From: Euclidia mi
Lineage: Eukaryota; Arthropoda; Insecta; Lepidoptera; Erebidae
Assembly: GCA_944739405.2 (NCBI GenBank)
Contig: OX123183.2
Coordinates: 120,908,331 to 120,972,330 of the forward strand
Reading direction: 5' to 3'
Length of the DNA: 64,000 nt
Both the position numbers and the translations under genes were made by a program. Below the pieces are notes generated by a model. It was given only the letters and a program-made list of their open reading frames with translations. It ran no database searches and had not been told where the DNA came from. Shown here in pieces: positions 32,995 to 44,760 of the stretch; the first letter of the stretch is position 1, and each line of letters starts with the position of its first letter.

Positions 32995-35080
32995 CTAGCT
33001 GCCCCAGCGAACTCCGTTTCGCCTTTTTAAGAGTTTTTATTTTATTCCCTTTTTTTCCAAGCCCCTTTTCCAAAGTTTCAAGTTTTCCATTGACTTAGCG
33101 CTTAATCTCTTATCATTCCAGGGTCTATAAATGATGCAAACACAAACATAGATTTTGGTATAATATTGAATTGCCCATTCCTTAAAATATCGGAGACGAT
33201 ACCCATATCGCCTTAAAAAATCCCGTCCGCCATCTTTGATTTCCTATCCACCATCTTTGGTCACGAAATAGATGTTGTATTTGGATTCACCATCCCTTAA
33301 ATCACCAGAGACGATACCTATATTGACTTTTTAAAATTTTCCCATCCGCCATCTTTGATTGCCCATCCGCCATCTTGAATCACGAAATAGATGTTGTATT
33401 TGGATTCACTATCCCTTCAAACATCGGAGACGATACCCATATTGATTTAAAAAAAATCCCATCCGCCATCTTTGATCACGAAATAGATGGTGTTTTTGAA
33501 TTCCCCATTCCTAAAAATATCGGAGACGATACCCATATCGACTTAAACAAAATCCCGTCCGCCATCTTTGATTTCCTATCCGCCATCTTTGATCACGAAA
33601 TAGATGTTGTATTTAGATTCGCCATCCCTTAAAACATCGGAGACGATAACCATATTGATTTTTTAAAACTTTCCCATCCGTCATCTTTGATTTCTCATCC
33701 GCCATCTTTGATTTCTCATCCGCCATCTTTGATCACGAAATAGATGTTGGATTTGGATTCCCTTTAAATATTGGCGTTGATGCTCATATTGATTTAAAAA
33801 AAAATCCCATCCGCCATCTTTGATCACGAAATAGATGGTTGTTTTGAATTCCCCATTCCTTAAAATATCGGAGACGATACCCATATCGACTTAAACAAAA
33901 TCCCGTCCGCCATCTTTGATTTCCTATCCGCCATCTTTGATCACGAAATAGATGTTGTATTTAGATTCGCCATCCCTTAAAACATCGGAGACGATAACCA
34001 TATTGATTTTTTAAAACTTTCCCATCCGCCATCTTTGATTTCTCATCCGCCATCTTTGATCACGAAATAGATGTTGGATTTGGATTCCCCATCCCTTTAA
34101 ATATTGGAGTTGATGCTCATATTGATTTAAAAAAAAATCCCATCCGCCATCTTTGATCACGAAATAGATGGTAGTTTTGAATTCCCCATTCCTTAAAATA
34201 TCGGAGACGATACCCATATCGACTTTTAAAAAAAATCCCGTTCGCCATCTTTGAGTTCCTATCCGCCATCTTTGATCACGAAATAGATGTTGTATTTGGA
34301 TTCTCCATCCCTTAAATCATCGGAGACGATACCCACATTGATTTTTTAAATTTTTCCCATCCGCCATTTTTGATTTCCCAACCGCCATCTTGAATCACGA
34401 AATAGATGTTGTATTTGGATTCCCCATCCCTATAAACATCGGAGACGATACCAATATTGTTTTTTTTTAATTTTCCCATCAGCCATCTTTGATTGCCCAT
34501 CCGCCATCTTTGATCACGAAATATATGTTGTATTTCGATTCTCCACCCCTTAAAATATCGAAAGCGCTACCCATATTGATATTTAAAATTTTTATATCCG
34601 CCATCTTTGATTTCCCGTCCGCCATCTTGGATCACTACATACATTTCATATTATTAATCAGCGTCCCGAAAATCTCGAAAACGATACCCATGTAGATTGT
34701 ATCCTATTCGTTTAGCCTTTTTTTGCCTTTGACCCAACCCTCCCCCTTCTCGTTTGACCATTTTATTATTTTTGTCTGGCCCCTAAAAGTTGTGGCGTAA
34801 TTTTATATAGCCTTTAGCCTTTTGGAATAATTGGGCTATCATAGGCAATAACAATTTTTAAAATCCGACTGCTAGTTCCTGAGATTAGCCGACATTATGT
34901 TTTAGCCTTTTTAGCCTTTTGCCCGGCCCTAAAGGGTCAAAGCGTTATTTTATATAGCCTATAGCCTTCCGGAATAACTGGGCTATCGTATACAAAAAGA
35001 ATTTTTCAGATCCGACCGGTAGTTCCTGAGATTAGCGCGTTCAAACAAACAAACAAACTCTTCCGCTTTATTATATTAGT
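32995..35080 (-). mobile_element. Non-autonomous Helitron H2 with large minisatellite
   Basis: The 3' end is at 32995 (A|CTAGCTGCCCCAGCGAACTC in + orientation) and the 5' end at ~35080 (TTATTATATTAGTA). The minisatellite spans about 33165-34660, with units built from CCGCCATCTTTGAT, CACGAAATAGATG and CGGAGACGATACCCATAT. The conserved 5' block (GCCTTTTAGCC..., GACCGGTAGTTCCTGAGATT) is at 34700-35060. H3 abuts its 5' end directly. Confidence 0.75.
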
Positions 35081-35081
35081 A

Positions 35082-38072
35082 CTAGCTGACCCAGCGAACT
35101 CCGTATCGCCTTTTTAAGAGTTTTTATTTAATTCCCTTTTTTCCAAGCCCCTTTTCCAAAGTTACCAATGACTTAGCGCTTAATCTCTTATCATTCCAGG
35201 GTCTATAAATGATGCAAAAACAAACATAGATTTTTATATAATACTAGCTGACCCAGCGAACTCCGTATCGCCTTTTTAAGAGTTTTTATTTAATTCCCTT
35301 TTTTCCAAGCCCCTTTTCCAAAGTTAAAATTGACTTAGCGCTTAATTTCTTTTCATTCAATAAATGATGCAAAAACAAACATAGATTTTTATATAATATT
35401 GAATTCCCTATTCCTTAAAATATCGGAGACGATACCCATCTCGACTTAAAAAAATCCCGTCTGATATCTTTGATTTCCTATCCGCCATCTTTGATCACGA
35501 AATAGATGTTGTATTTGGATTCACCATCCCTTAAATCATCAGAGACGATACCAATATTGATTTTTTTAATTTTTCCCATCCGCCATCTTTGATTTCCCAT
35601 CCGCCATCTTGAATCGCGAAATAGATGTTGTATTTGGATTCCCCATCCCTTCAGACATCGGAGACGATACCCCTATTGATTTTTAGAAAAAATCCTATCC
35701 GCCATCTTTGATCACGAAATAGATGGTGTTTTTTGAATTCCCTATTCCTTAAAATATCGGAGACGATACCCATATCGACTTTAAAAAAGTCCCGTCCGCC
35801 ATTTTTGATTTCGTATCCGCCATCTTTGATCACGAAATAGATGTTGTATTTCGATTCGCCATCCCTTAAAACATCGGAGACGATAACCATATTGTTTTTT
35901 TAAAACTTTCTCATCCGCCATCTTTGATTTCTCATCCGCCATCTTTGATCACGAAATAGATGTCGGATTTGGATTCCCCATCCCTTTAAATATCGGCAAC
36001 GATAACCATATCTACTTTAAAAAATAAAACCCGTCCGCCATCTTTGATTTCCTATCCGCCATCTTTGATCACGAAATAGATGTTGTATTTGGATTCACCA
36101 TCCGTTAAATCATCAAAAACGATACCCATACTGATTTTTAAAATTTTTCCCATCCGCCATTTTTGATTTCCCATCCGCAATCTTGAATCACGAAATAGAT
36201 GTTGTATTTGGATTTCCCATCCCTTTAAACATCGGAGACGATACCAATATTGATTTTTTTAAATTTTCCCATCCGCCATCTTTGATTGCCCATCCGCCAT
36301 CTTTGATCACGAAATAGATGTTGTATTTAGATTCTCCACCCCTTAAAATATCAAAAACGATACCCATACTGATTTTTAAAAATTTTCTCATCCGCCATTT
36401 TTGATTTCCCATCCGCCATCTTGAATCACGAAATAGATGTTGTATTTGGATTTCCCATCCCTTTAAACATCGGAGACGATAACAATATTGTTTTTTTTAA
36501 ATTTTCCCATCCGCCATCTTTGATCACGAAATAGATGTTGTATTTCGATTCTCCACCCCTTAAAATATCGAAGGCGATACCCATATTGATATTTAAAATT
36601 TTCTCATCCGCCATCTTTGATTTCCCGTCCGCCATCTTGGATCACTAAATAAATTTCATATTATTAATCAGCGTCCTGAAAATCTCGAAAACGATACCCA
36701 TATAGATCGTATCCTATTCGTTTAGCCTTTTTTTGCCTTTGACCCAACCCTCCCCCTTCTCGTTTGACCATTTTATTATTTTGTCTGGCCCCTAAAAGTT
36801 TTGGCGTAATTTTATATAGCCTATAGCCTTTCGGAATAATTGGGCTATCATAGGCAATACCAATTTTTAAAATCCGACTGCTAGTTCCTGAGATTAGCCG
36901 ACATTATGTTTTAGCCTTTTTAGCCTTTTGCCCGGCCCAAAAGGGTCGAAGCGTTATGTTATATAGCCTATAGCCTTCCGGAATAACTGGGCTATCGTAT
37001 ATAAAAAGAATTTTTCAGATCCGACCGGTAGTTTCTGAGATTAGCGCGTTCAAACAAACAAACAAACAAACAAACAAACAAACAAACAAACAAACAAACT
37101 CTTCCACTTTATTATATTAGTATAGATTAAATTCCCCATTCCTTAAAATATTGGAGACGATAACCATATCGACTTAAAAAAAATCCCGTCCGCCATCTTT
37201 GATTTCCCATCCGCCATCTTGAATCACGAAATAAATGTTGTATTTGGATTCCCCATCCCTTCAAACATCGGAGACGATACCCATATTGATTTAAAAAAAA
37301 ACCCATCCGCCATCTTGAATCACGAAATAGATGTTGTATTTGGATTCCCCATCCCTTTAAATATCGGCGACGATACCCATATCGACTTTTAAAATAAATC
37401 CCGTCCGCCATCTTTAATTTCTTATCCGCCATCCTTGATCACGAAATAGATTTTGTATTTGGATTCACCGTCCCTTAAATTATTAGAGACGATGCCCATA
37501 TTGATTTTTAAAATTTTCCCATCCACCATTTTTGATTTCCCATCCGCCATCTTGAATCACGAAATAGATGTTGTATTTGGATTCCCCATCCCTTTAAACA
37601 TCGGAGACGATACCAATTTTTTTTTTTAATTTTCCCATCCGCCATCTTTGATTGCCCATCCGCCATCTTTGATCACGAAATAGATGTTGTATTTCGATTC
37701 TCCACGCCTTAAAATATCGAAGGCCATACCCATATTGATATTTAAAATTTTCTAATCCACCATCTTTGATTTCCCATCCGCCATCTTGGATCACTAAATT
37801 AATTTCATATAATTAATCAGCGTTCCGAAAATCTCACAAACAATTTTTAAAATCCGACTGCTAGTTCCTGAGATTAGCCGACATTATGTTTTAGCCTTTT
37901 TAGCCTTTTGCCCGGCCACAAAGGGTCGAAGCGTTATGTTATATAGCCTTAACCTTCCGGAATAACTGGGCTATCGTATACAAAAAGAATTTTTCAGATC
38001 CGACCGGTAGTTCCTGAGATTAGCGCGTTCAAACAAACAAACAAACAAACTCTTCCGCTTTATTATATTAGT
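35082..38072 (-). mobile_element. Non-autonomous Helitron H3, split by H4
   Basis: The 3' part 35082-35243 stops at ATAGATTTTTATATAATA. The sequence resumes at 37127 with TTAAATTCCCCATTCC, which is where the intact family member continues, and runs to a 5' end at ~38072. Between the two parts lies complete element H4. H3 follows H2 and precedes H5 without spacer. Confidence 0.75.
35244..37126 (-). mobile_element. Non-autonomous Helitron H4, nested in H3
   Basis: It is a complete element from A|CTAGCTGACCCAGCGAACTC (35244) to TTAGTATAGA (37126), with a minisatellite at 35395-36650. An expanded (CAAA)n run lies near its 5' end at about 37052-37098, much longer than in the other copies. Confidence 0.75.
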
Positions 38073-38073
38073 A

Positions 38074-39445
38074 CTAGCTGACCCAGCGAACTCCGTATCG
38101 CCTTTTTAAGAGTTTTTATTTAATTCCCTTTTTTCCAAGCCCCTTTTCCAAAGTTACCATTAACTTAGCGCATCTTATCATTTCAGAGTCAATAAATGAT
38201 GAACAAACAAACATAGATTTTTATATAATATTGAATTCCCCATTCCTTAAAATATCGGAGACGATACCCATATCGACTTTAAAAAAAGTCCTATCCGCCA
38301 TCTTTGATTTCCTATCCGCCGTCTTTGATCACGAAATAGATGTTGTATTTGGATTCACCATCCCTTAAATCATCAGAGACGATACCCATATTGATTTTTT
38401 TAATTTTCCTATCCGCCATCTTTGATTTCCTTTCCACCATCTTTGTCCACGAAATAAATGTTGTATTTGGATTCACCATCCCTTAAATCATCAGAGACGA
38501 TGCCCATACTGATTTTTAAAATTTTCCCATCCGCCATCTTTGATTTCCCATCCGCCATCTTGAATCACGAAATAGATGTTATATTTGGATTCCCCATCCC
38601 TCTTAACATCGCAGACGATACCAATATTGTTTTTTTTTTCCCATCCGCCATCTTTGATCACGAAATAAATGTTGTATTTCGATTCCCCACCCCTTAAAAT
38701 ATCGAAGGCGAAACCCATATTGATTTTTTAAATTTTCCCATCCGCCATCTTTGATTTCCCGTCCGCCATCTTGAATCACGAAACAGATGTTGTATTTGGA
38801 TTCCCCATCCCTTTTAATATCGCAGACGATACCCATATTGATTAAAAAAAAAAAAAACCCATCCGCCATCTTTGATCACGAAATAGATGTTGTATTTCGA
38901 TTCCCCACCCCTTAAAATATCGAAGGCGATACTTATTGATTTTTAAAATTTTCTCATCCGCCATCTTTGATTTCCCGTCCGCCATCTTGGATCACTAAAT
39001 AAATTTCATATTATTAATCAGCGTCCCGAAAATCTCGAAAACGATACCCATATAGATTGTATACTATTCGTTTAGCCTTTTTTGCCTTTGACCCAACCCT
39101 CCCCCTTCTCGTTTGACCATTTTATTATTTTTGTCTGGCCCCTAAAAGTTGTGGCGTAATTTTATATAGCCTTTTGGAATAATTGGGCTATCATAGGCAA
39201 TAACAATTTTTTAAATCCGACTGCTAGTTCCTGAGATTAGCCGACATTATCTTGTAGCCTTTTTAGCCTTCTGCCCGGGCCCAAAGGGTCGAAGCGTTAT
39301 GTTATATGGCCTATAGCCTTCCGGAATAACTGGGCTATTGTATACAAAAATAATTTTTCAGATCTGACCGGTTGTTCCTGAGATTAGCGCGTTCAAACAA
39401 ACAAACAAACAAACAAACTCTTCCGCTTTATTATATTAGTATAGA
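38074..39445 (-). mobile_element. Non-autonomous Helitron H5
   Basis: It starts CTAGCTGACCCAGCGAACTC directly after H3 and ends ATTATATTAGTATAGA at 39445. The minisatellite is at about 38225-39005. Confidence 0.75.
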
Positions 39446-40581
39446 TAGATAGATTTAAGTCATAGATAAATGATGTGTTTTGCGGAGCAAAACGAGACCA
39501 AGCGGTATTGATCTAAGAAGATAAGTATTTTTTATGATTAGGTTGAGGCGGCGATTATTTTGATTAATTAAATTGAGATTATAGAAAGTAGCCTTTTTTG
39601 TTAATCGGACCTACGCTTGAGGTGAGGTCAATAGATTTCTATCCGTCGTCTGCATGATTAATATGATTGCTTAACAGAAGGAGACGACGGCGTTCCAAGA
39701 TGTTAGACTATGGACAGAATGTTGTTGAAAGCAAGAGGGTGATCGTACTGACTGTCGCTACTAGTTCACGGCATTGCGAAGCCTCGGCTGGGTGTTCAAC
39801 CATTCTATTATCCTATATTGGGTCGCGGCAGGATCCAATGTCCTGTCATCCACAAGTAGTGGCCAAAACAACAGTAGCGGACGAAAACTTGCGTCAGCTG
39901 GAAGGTGAGAATGCTGTGGCGTCTTTCCAACCATTGGACAATAATGGGACTTACCAGCAGTATCATGGCGTGCACAGAGTGGTTTTAAGTTCTCTTTAAA
40001 TATAATAATAGTGATCTAAGGCATAAAATTAAGTGCGTGAAAACTTGGTCAACACTTAAGCTTACTTTTTATTAGTCAAGATATCAAAATGAACCCCAAA
40101 CATAATCGAAAATAAATATGCGAACCGTTGGTTGTTATTAATATATTGGAATTAGCAACAAACTGATTATCTATCCACAAATATGGTTTGAACAAAACGC
40201 TTTGTCAATTATTATCTATAACAATACCATTCTTGTCAGTTCACAATGGGCTGAGCTTCATTCGCGGTTGTGATCAACGTCAGAGCGATAGTAAACTTTA
40301 AAAAAACAATCACTCTAGAGTCTAGCGAAGTACCAAGTACTAGTGTTTTAGTTTTTCTGTCAAAGGATCTGTAGTGTTTTATGATTCAATAAGTACCTTT
40401 TTTATGAAAAGGTACGTGAACTTTTTTATTCATTTTATTGCGTGTATTTTTTATTTGATTTGTTTATTGGTCTAGTGGTTGGAGACCCTGATTGCTGAAC
40501 ATTTAAGAAACTCTATTAGTTTTTTGGTTCAATAAAAGTACTTTAATATTGGAGAAATTGTATGTTTATCTTTACAATAAT
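39446..40581. other. Anonymous DNA flanking the Helitron chain
   Basis: Apart from the open frame at 39667-39999, nothing was recognised. Confidence 0.35.
39667..39999 (+). CDS. Unrecognised 110-codon open frame (doubtful)
   Basis: The frame starts MLNRRRRRRSKMLDYGQNVV and ends HGVHRVVLSSL. It is less AT-rich than the DNA around it and contains no repeat that I recognise. A donor-like AAG|GTGAGA occurs at about 39904-39909, so part of it could instead be an exon. I recognise no domain, signal peptide or membrane segment. It could be chance, a transposon remnant or an exon of an unseen gene. Confidence 0.2.
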   Translation: MLNRRRRRRSKMLDYGQNVVESKRVIVLTVATSSRHCEASAGCSTILLSYIGSRQDPMSCHPQVVAKTTVADENLRQLEGENAVASFQPLDNNGTYQQYHGVHRVVLSSL

Positions 40582-40766
40582 GTTATGTTTGTTTTTTTAT
40601 TTGGCTGGGCTGATGGTGTAGTCGTAAATGGCTTTAACTTCTAGTTGGAAGAGTTCGGTTCTATTTTCAGGCAAGTTATGTTTGTTTTTTTATTTGGCTG
40701 GGCTGATGGTGTAGTCGTAAATGGCTCTAACTTCTAGGTGGAAGAGTTCGATTCTCTTTTCAGACA
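40582..40766 (+). repeat. 93-bp tandem duplication of a tRNA-like segment
   Basis: Two copies start at 40582 and 40675 (GTTATGTTTGTTTTTTTATT). Each holds an A-box-like GATGGTGTAGTCGTAAATGG and a B-box-like GAGTTCG(G/A)TTCT. It may be a decayed SINE head or tRNA pseudogene; I cannot assign an anticodon. Confidence 0.5.
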
Positions 40767-40887
40767 AAGTTTTGTGTGATGAGCACCATTATTATATCTG
40801 TGACCAGATGTTTAAGTTTAAATTTATTTAAGGATTGTCTACATTACACATAACAAAATATTTCAATTATTCATTTCTAGTGCTGTA

Positions 40888-41063
40888 ATGCGGGTTCCAG
40901 ACCAAGAGCTAAGCTAAATTAGTTTAGCTTAGCTCGCAAAACTGACGCAGTTTTCCATACTTGTTCGCATAGTTTGCGGTCTGCACACAAGTATGGCAAA
41001 CTGCGTCAGCTATGCGAGCTAAGCTAAACTAACTTAGCTTAGCTCTTGGTCTGCAACCCGCAT
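40888..41063. mobile_element. Fold-back MITE, 176 bp
   Basis: It begins ATGCGGGTTCCAGACCAAGA and ends with the near-exact inverse (TCTTGGTCTGCAACCCGCAT). The arms extend about 70 bp through TTAGCTTAGCTC and CAAACTGCGTCAG blocks. No coding capacity; target duplication unclear. Confidence 0.7.
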
Positions 41064-41097
41064 GATAGTTACAGACAACCCCATCGTGTTTCAAGTT

Positions 41098-41349
41098 CAT
41101 CATCATCATCAGCCTTTACCAGTCCACTGCTGGACTAGGCCTCTCCTTTGAAAGGCCTACTATACCACGCTGGCCAAACGGGTTGGTATAGGGTTTGTGT
41201 TAAGTTTTCCTTCTCTTAAAGTGCTTTTATACTGTATATATACTGTATCTGCATAATATACTCCCTCTGTCGGCTCTTACGATACCCATGGGATGATATG
41301 GGGTGTTGACATTTCGTATTCTTAATCCGTCACCACACGGACACGGACA
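41098..41349 (-). mobile_element. SINE, family C, with 10-bp target-site duplication
   Basis: It is flanked by GTTTCAAGTT at 41088-41097 and 41350-41359. It is in reverse orientation with CATCATCATCAGCC at the left and CCGTCACCACACGG at the right. Confidence 0.82.
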
Positions 41350-41359
41350 GTTTCAAGTT

Positions 41360-42918
41360 ACAGACTCACAAAAACATAAACTGTTTTCTTTTTTATTATT
41401 TATGTTATATGAATGTAGTTATGAATATGTAGGTATATATCATTATCGGTATACGCTGCCATAGTACGTACAGGATCTGGCTAGTTTGCGACCAGATGAC
41501 CATAGTTTATTATTATTGTTTACGTATTAAATTAGATACGACAGCGCAATGTTGCGCCTTTATCCCCTAAAGGGTTAGACTGAAAAAATATTTTTTCTAA
41601 ACGCAAAACTCTTAGAAACTACTTATCAATTTCATAAAATATTTTTGCAACTGACAAAACGTATCAAATTGCTACAATTTTTAATAGCCGAGCAAATCAG
41701 TATAAAACAACGCTTTTCTATATAAACATCGTATACATAATTTAAATCTACATATACCTATGTAAATAACAATAAACAATTTTCGTTCATACGTATTCAC
41801 ACAACTAATACGCGTTTTAAGATCAAAATCCTCCGTTAAACTCCACTAACAAATAACTCTACCGAACATTTAAATCCCCGGCATCCCTTACCCGTCTCAC
41901 ATCGAAAATCCCTAAAATTGCGGAATGCCAAGCAGAACCGCAAAAATGCATTTTGCGCGCTAACAATCGAAATGACACACAGACGAATAAAACGGCCAGC
42001 AAAAAATATTTTAACTCAAAATAAAATTCGGAATAACATTATATTCACACGGCTCTAGTTAGTATCACTAGCAAATAGATCAATAGGACAGCCTTTCTAA
42101 AATTACTTCTGAATTTTGCTGTGCCATTAGTAACGGAATATTAGTTTAAATTGTCTATCGAGATATTTGTCACGTAATTACTTTTATGCCGGCAGTCGGC
42201 TGTACACATCCAAGATTATGGCGAATACAACATTCAAAAGGCAATTTAAAACTAACGGTAAGACCACGAAAGCTTAAAGTACCTAATATAGAATTAAATA
42301 CAGACAATACTATTAGGGTACTTCCCTTTAGTCGCACGATTAGCTTAACGTAGGGGAATACCACTATTCGCTCTACCATTAACACTAGCAACACTATTAC
42401 ATATTTCATAAATATATTATTATTATTAAAAACAATAAATTCAATTTACTGTGTTTACACAGCTGCTTCCTTAAAACTAATTCAACAAAATGCTAAAAAA
42501 TAATGATTAAATACTAGATACTATAAATTCAACACAATTCAATTCAACCACAATGTTTCTAACATTTCAAAGCTCTATGCGTCTATACTCTACCATACAT
42601 ACTTATACAAAATCTTCACGTATTTATTGGGGCGACATCTTTTATGTAACCACAGATATAGATCTACAGTCTGTGCATGTAACCAACAAGTTCCCAAACA
42701 TGCTTGTCGTTTTGAAAGTCCGTGTTCTTCTTACGTAATCGCTTTTAGATCTCAGCGATTTTCAGGTTGTTAGCCGTTAGTGAAAATTTTGCCTCGGTAA
42801 CGTAAATTTGGAACTGTACAGCTGGGTACTTTGATAAGTAACGAATTGTTTTATTTGTGTTATGTGGTTATACGGTATTTGAAGAGAGGTGGAATTTTGT
42901 AGGTACTATACATAACTT
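41360..42918. other. AT-rich intergenic DNA
   Basis: No repeat recognised. A 79-codon minus frame at 42170-42409 has no family signature. Confidence 0.35.
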
Positions 42919-43166
42919 CTCATAACTTATTTATCCCCGAAGGGATAGGCAGAGGTGTATTTTGCACCCACACTTCGCAAGTTATGTTTCGGTCCCAATA
43001 ATAAGGGGCAAGCCTATTGCCATCTACCGGGCACATTATGAAGCGAGCGATAATTAACATTTTTCATACACACATAACTTTGAAAAGTCAGAGGTGTGTG
43101 CCTGGGGTAACTGGGGATCGAACCCGAGACCATCGTCTTCACAATCCGTTACGTACACCACTGGGC
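42919..43166 (-). mobile_element. SINE with family D tail and the alternative tRNA-like head
   Basis: The tail is ATTTATCCCCGAAGGGATAG at the left. The head is GGGGATCGAACCCGAGACC with CCGTTACGTACACCACTGGG at the right, as in 24833-25092. Confidence 0.7.
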
Positions 43167-43321
43167 TATAATCAGCCTGCCATAGTTCACAGCTGGATAA
43201 AGGCATCTCCAATGGCACGCCACTGAGCCCGATTGTCGGCTGTCGGCTCTTCGTGTCCAGCCGCTGCCAGCCACTTTTCGTATATCGACACTCCACCTAG
43301 CCGGAGGGCGTCCTACACTAC
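43167..43321 (-). mobile_element. RTE LINE 3'-end fragment
   Basis: It follows the RTE 3' end at 45180-45325: ATCAGCCTGCCATAGTTCAC, GGCACGCCACTGAGCCCGAT, TCGTGTCCAGCCGCTGCCAG, CTCCACCTAGCCGGAGGGCG. It breaks off at the TA tract. Confidence 0.7.

Positions 43322-43406
<85 letters not shown>
43322..43406. repeat. (TA)n microsatellite, about 85 bp
   Basis: Uninterrupted TA dinucleotides. They directly abut the truncated LINE fragment. Confidence 0.95.
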
Positions 43407-43411
<5 letters not shown>

Positions 43412-44064
43412 AACGCCAATAGAGGATTAATTTATAATATTATATTATCAATAATTCTGTTTAACTGAAAATACATAAACCATCATACAATGTAGTTATT
43501 TATAACTGAATCCATGATAGTATGTGATAGTATTGTTATATTAGAATAAAATAGATACAAATTTAAATTTAAACTTAAAAGAAATAAGCGGTAAATACAA
43601 TACATGTTTGGTACCGAATATTTAAGGAAAAATATTTAGTGGTTATTTATGTATACGGGATAATTATTAGTGTTAATTAATGCTATCAAAATATAAGGCT
43701 TTATATATTTACAGGTAAACTAGGCATATTAACAGGTATTTATTTGTCGGTGTCTAATATTGAGTCTGTGTCCTGTCTGGTATATTATTTGTACTACAGT
43801 TGCCAAGCCGGCTGTTACTAGGCAATCACTTGTACTAATATTCAAACACCAATATTTAATTAATAGCAATAATAGTACATATTATGTTTGGATGTATTAC
43901 CTACAGCGTTAATTGGAAATAACACACTAATGGGGACGTTCGAAATCCCCACGGAAGACTTACATAAATAAAAGAAAAGGAACTGGCGGCACAGCGTCGT
44001 TTGTTTATTATAGAAACTGTTTACACTTACAATTTATTTTGCCAAGATAAAAATTAAGTACAGA
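43407..44064. other. AT-rich DNA, nothing recognised
   Basis: No supported feature. Confidence 0.35.
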
Positions 44065-44079
44065 ATGATCTTAGAACGA

Positions 44080-44478
44080 GGCAGCAATAGCCTAGTGGAG
44101 ACACCAACGGACTGCCATGCAAAGAGTATCGGGTTTGAATCCACGGCGCACACCAATGACTTTCCGAAGTTAAGTACGTATTAAATTGTTAATTATCGCT
44201 TGCCCCGTGCCTCGGAGAGCAAGTTAAACCGTCGCGTCGGTCCCGGTTGTCATGAAGATCTTTGACAGTCGTTACGGGGAGTCAGTACCCTCAAATAAAC
44301 GGATACTGGTCTAAGCCATGGAATATCGCTATCCCTTCGGGTTGCGGAGGTCAGACGGCAGTCGCTCTGTGGAAAAGTTGATATTCTGTCATATCTGGTT
44401 AGACTAGTTAGCGGACCCCGGGCTCCAACGTGTGTAAGTCTTGGATGCAACCGGGATAACGCTAGAAAGATGATGATG
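44080..44478 (+). mobile_element. Full-length SINE, family A, with 15-bp target-site duplication
   Basis: It is flanked by ATGATCTTAGAACGA at 44065-44079 and 44479-44493. The head is GGCAGCAATAGCCTAGTGGA with B-box-like GGGTTTGAATCC. The tail from about 44245 (GGTTGTCATGAAGATCTTTG ... GGATAACGCTAGAAAGATGA) matches the 3' end of the LINE at 58740-60870. Ends in (GAT)n. Confidence 0.9.
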
Positions 44479-44499
44479 ATGATCTTAGAACGATGTAAT

Positions 44500-44690
44500 C
44501 ACTATATAGTATAAAACAAAGTCTGCCTTCTGTCTGTCTGTCCCTATGTATGCTTATATAACTTTAAATCTTTAAAACTACGCAACGGATTTCAATGCGT
44601 TTTTTTTAATAGATAGAATGATTTAAGCGGAAGGTTTATATGTATAAGACATTTATGGTGGTACGAAGTTCGCCAGGTACGCTAGTTATA
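44500..44690 (+). repeat. Helitron-like remnant
   Basis: ATAGTATAAAACAAAGTCTG, CGCAACGGATTTCAATGCG and GAAGTTCGCCAGGTACGCTAG before T follow the layout of short lepidopteran Helitrons (start near TATAGTATAAAA, end CTAG|T). Confidence 0.45.
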
Positions 44691-44760
44691 CATAGAAATC
44701 AATGTTCGCAGAATTAGTGTTGAAAATCGCAATAGGCTAGTTGACAAAAAAAAATTATAA

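Noticed and set aside
33375..38869. Many 60-110-codon frames in the Helitron minisatellites
   Set aside because: Unit length near 120 bp keeps frames open across units; both strands show such frames and none has a start-to-stop gene structure.
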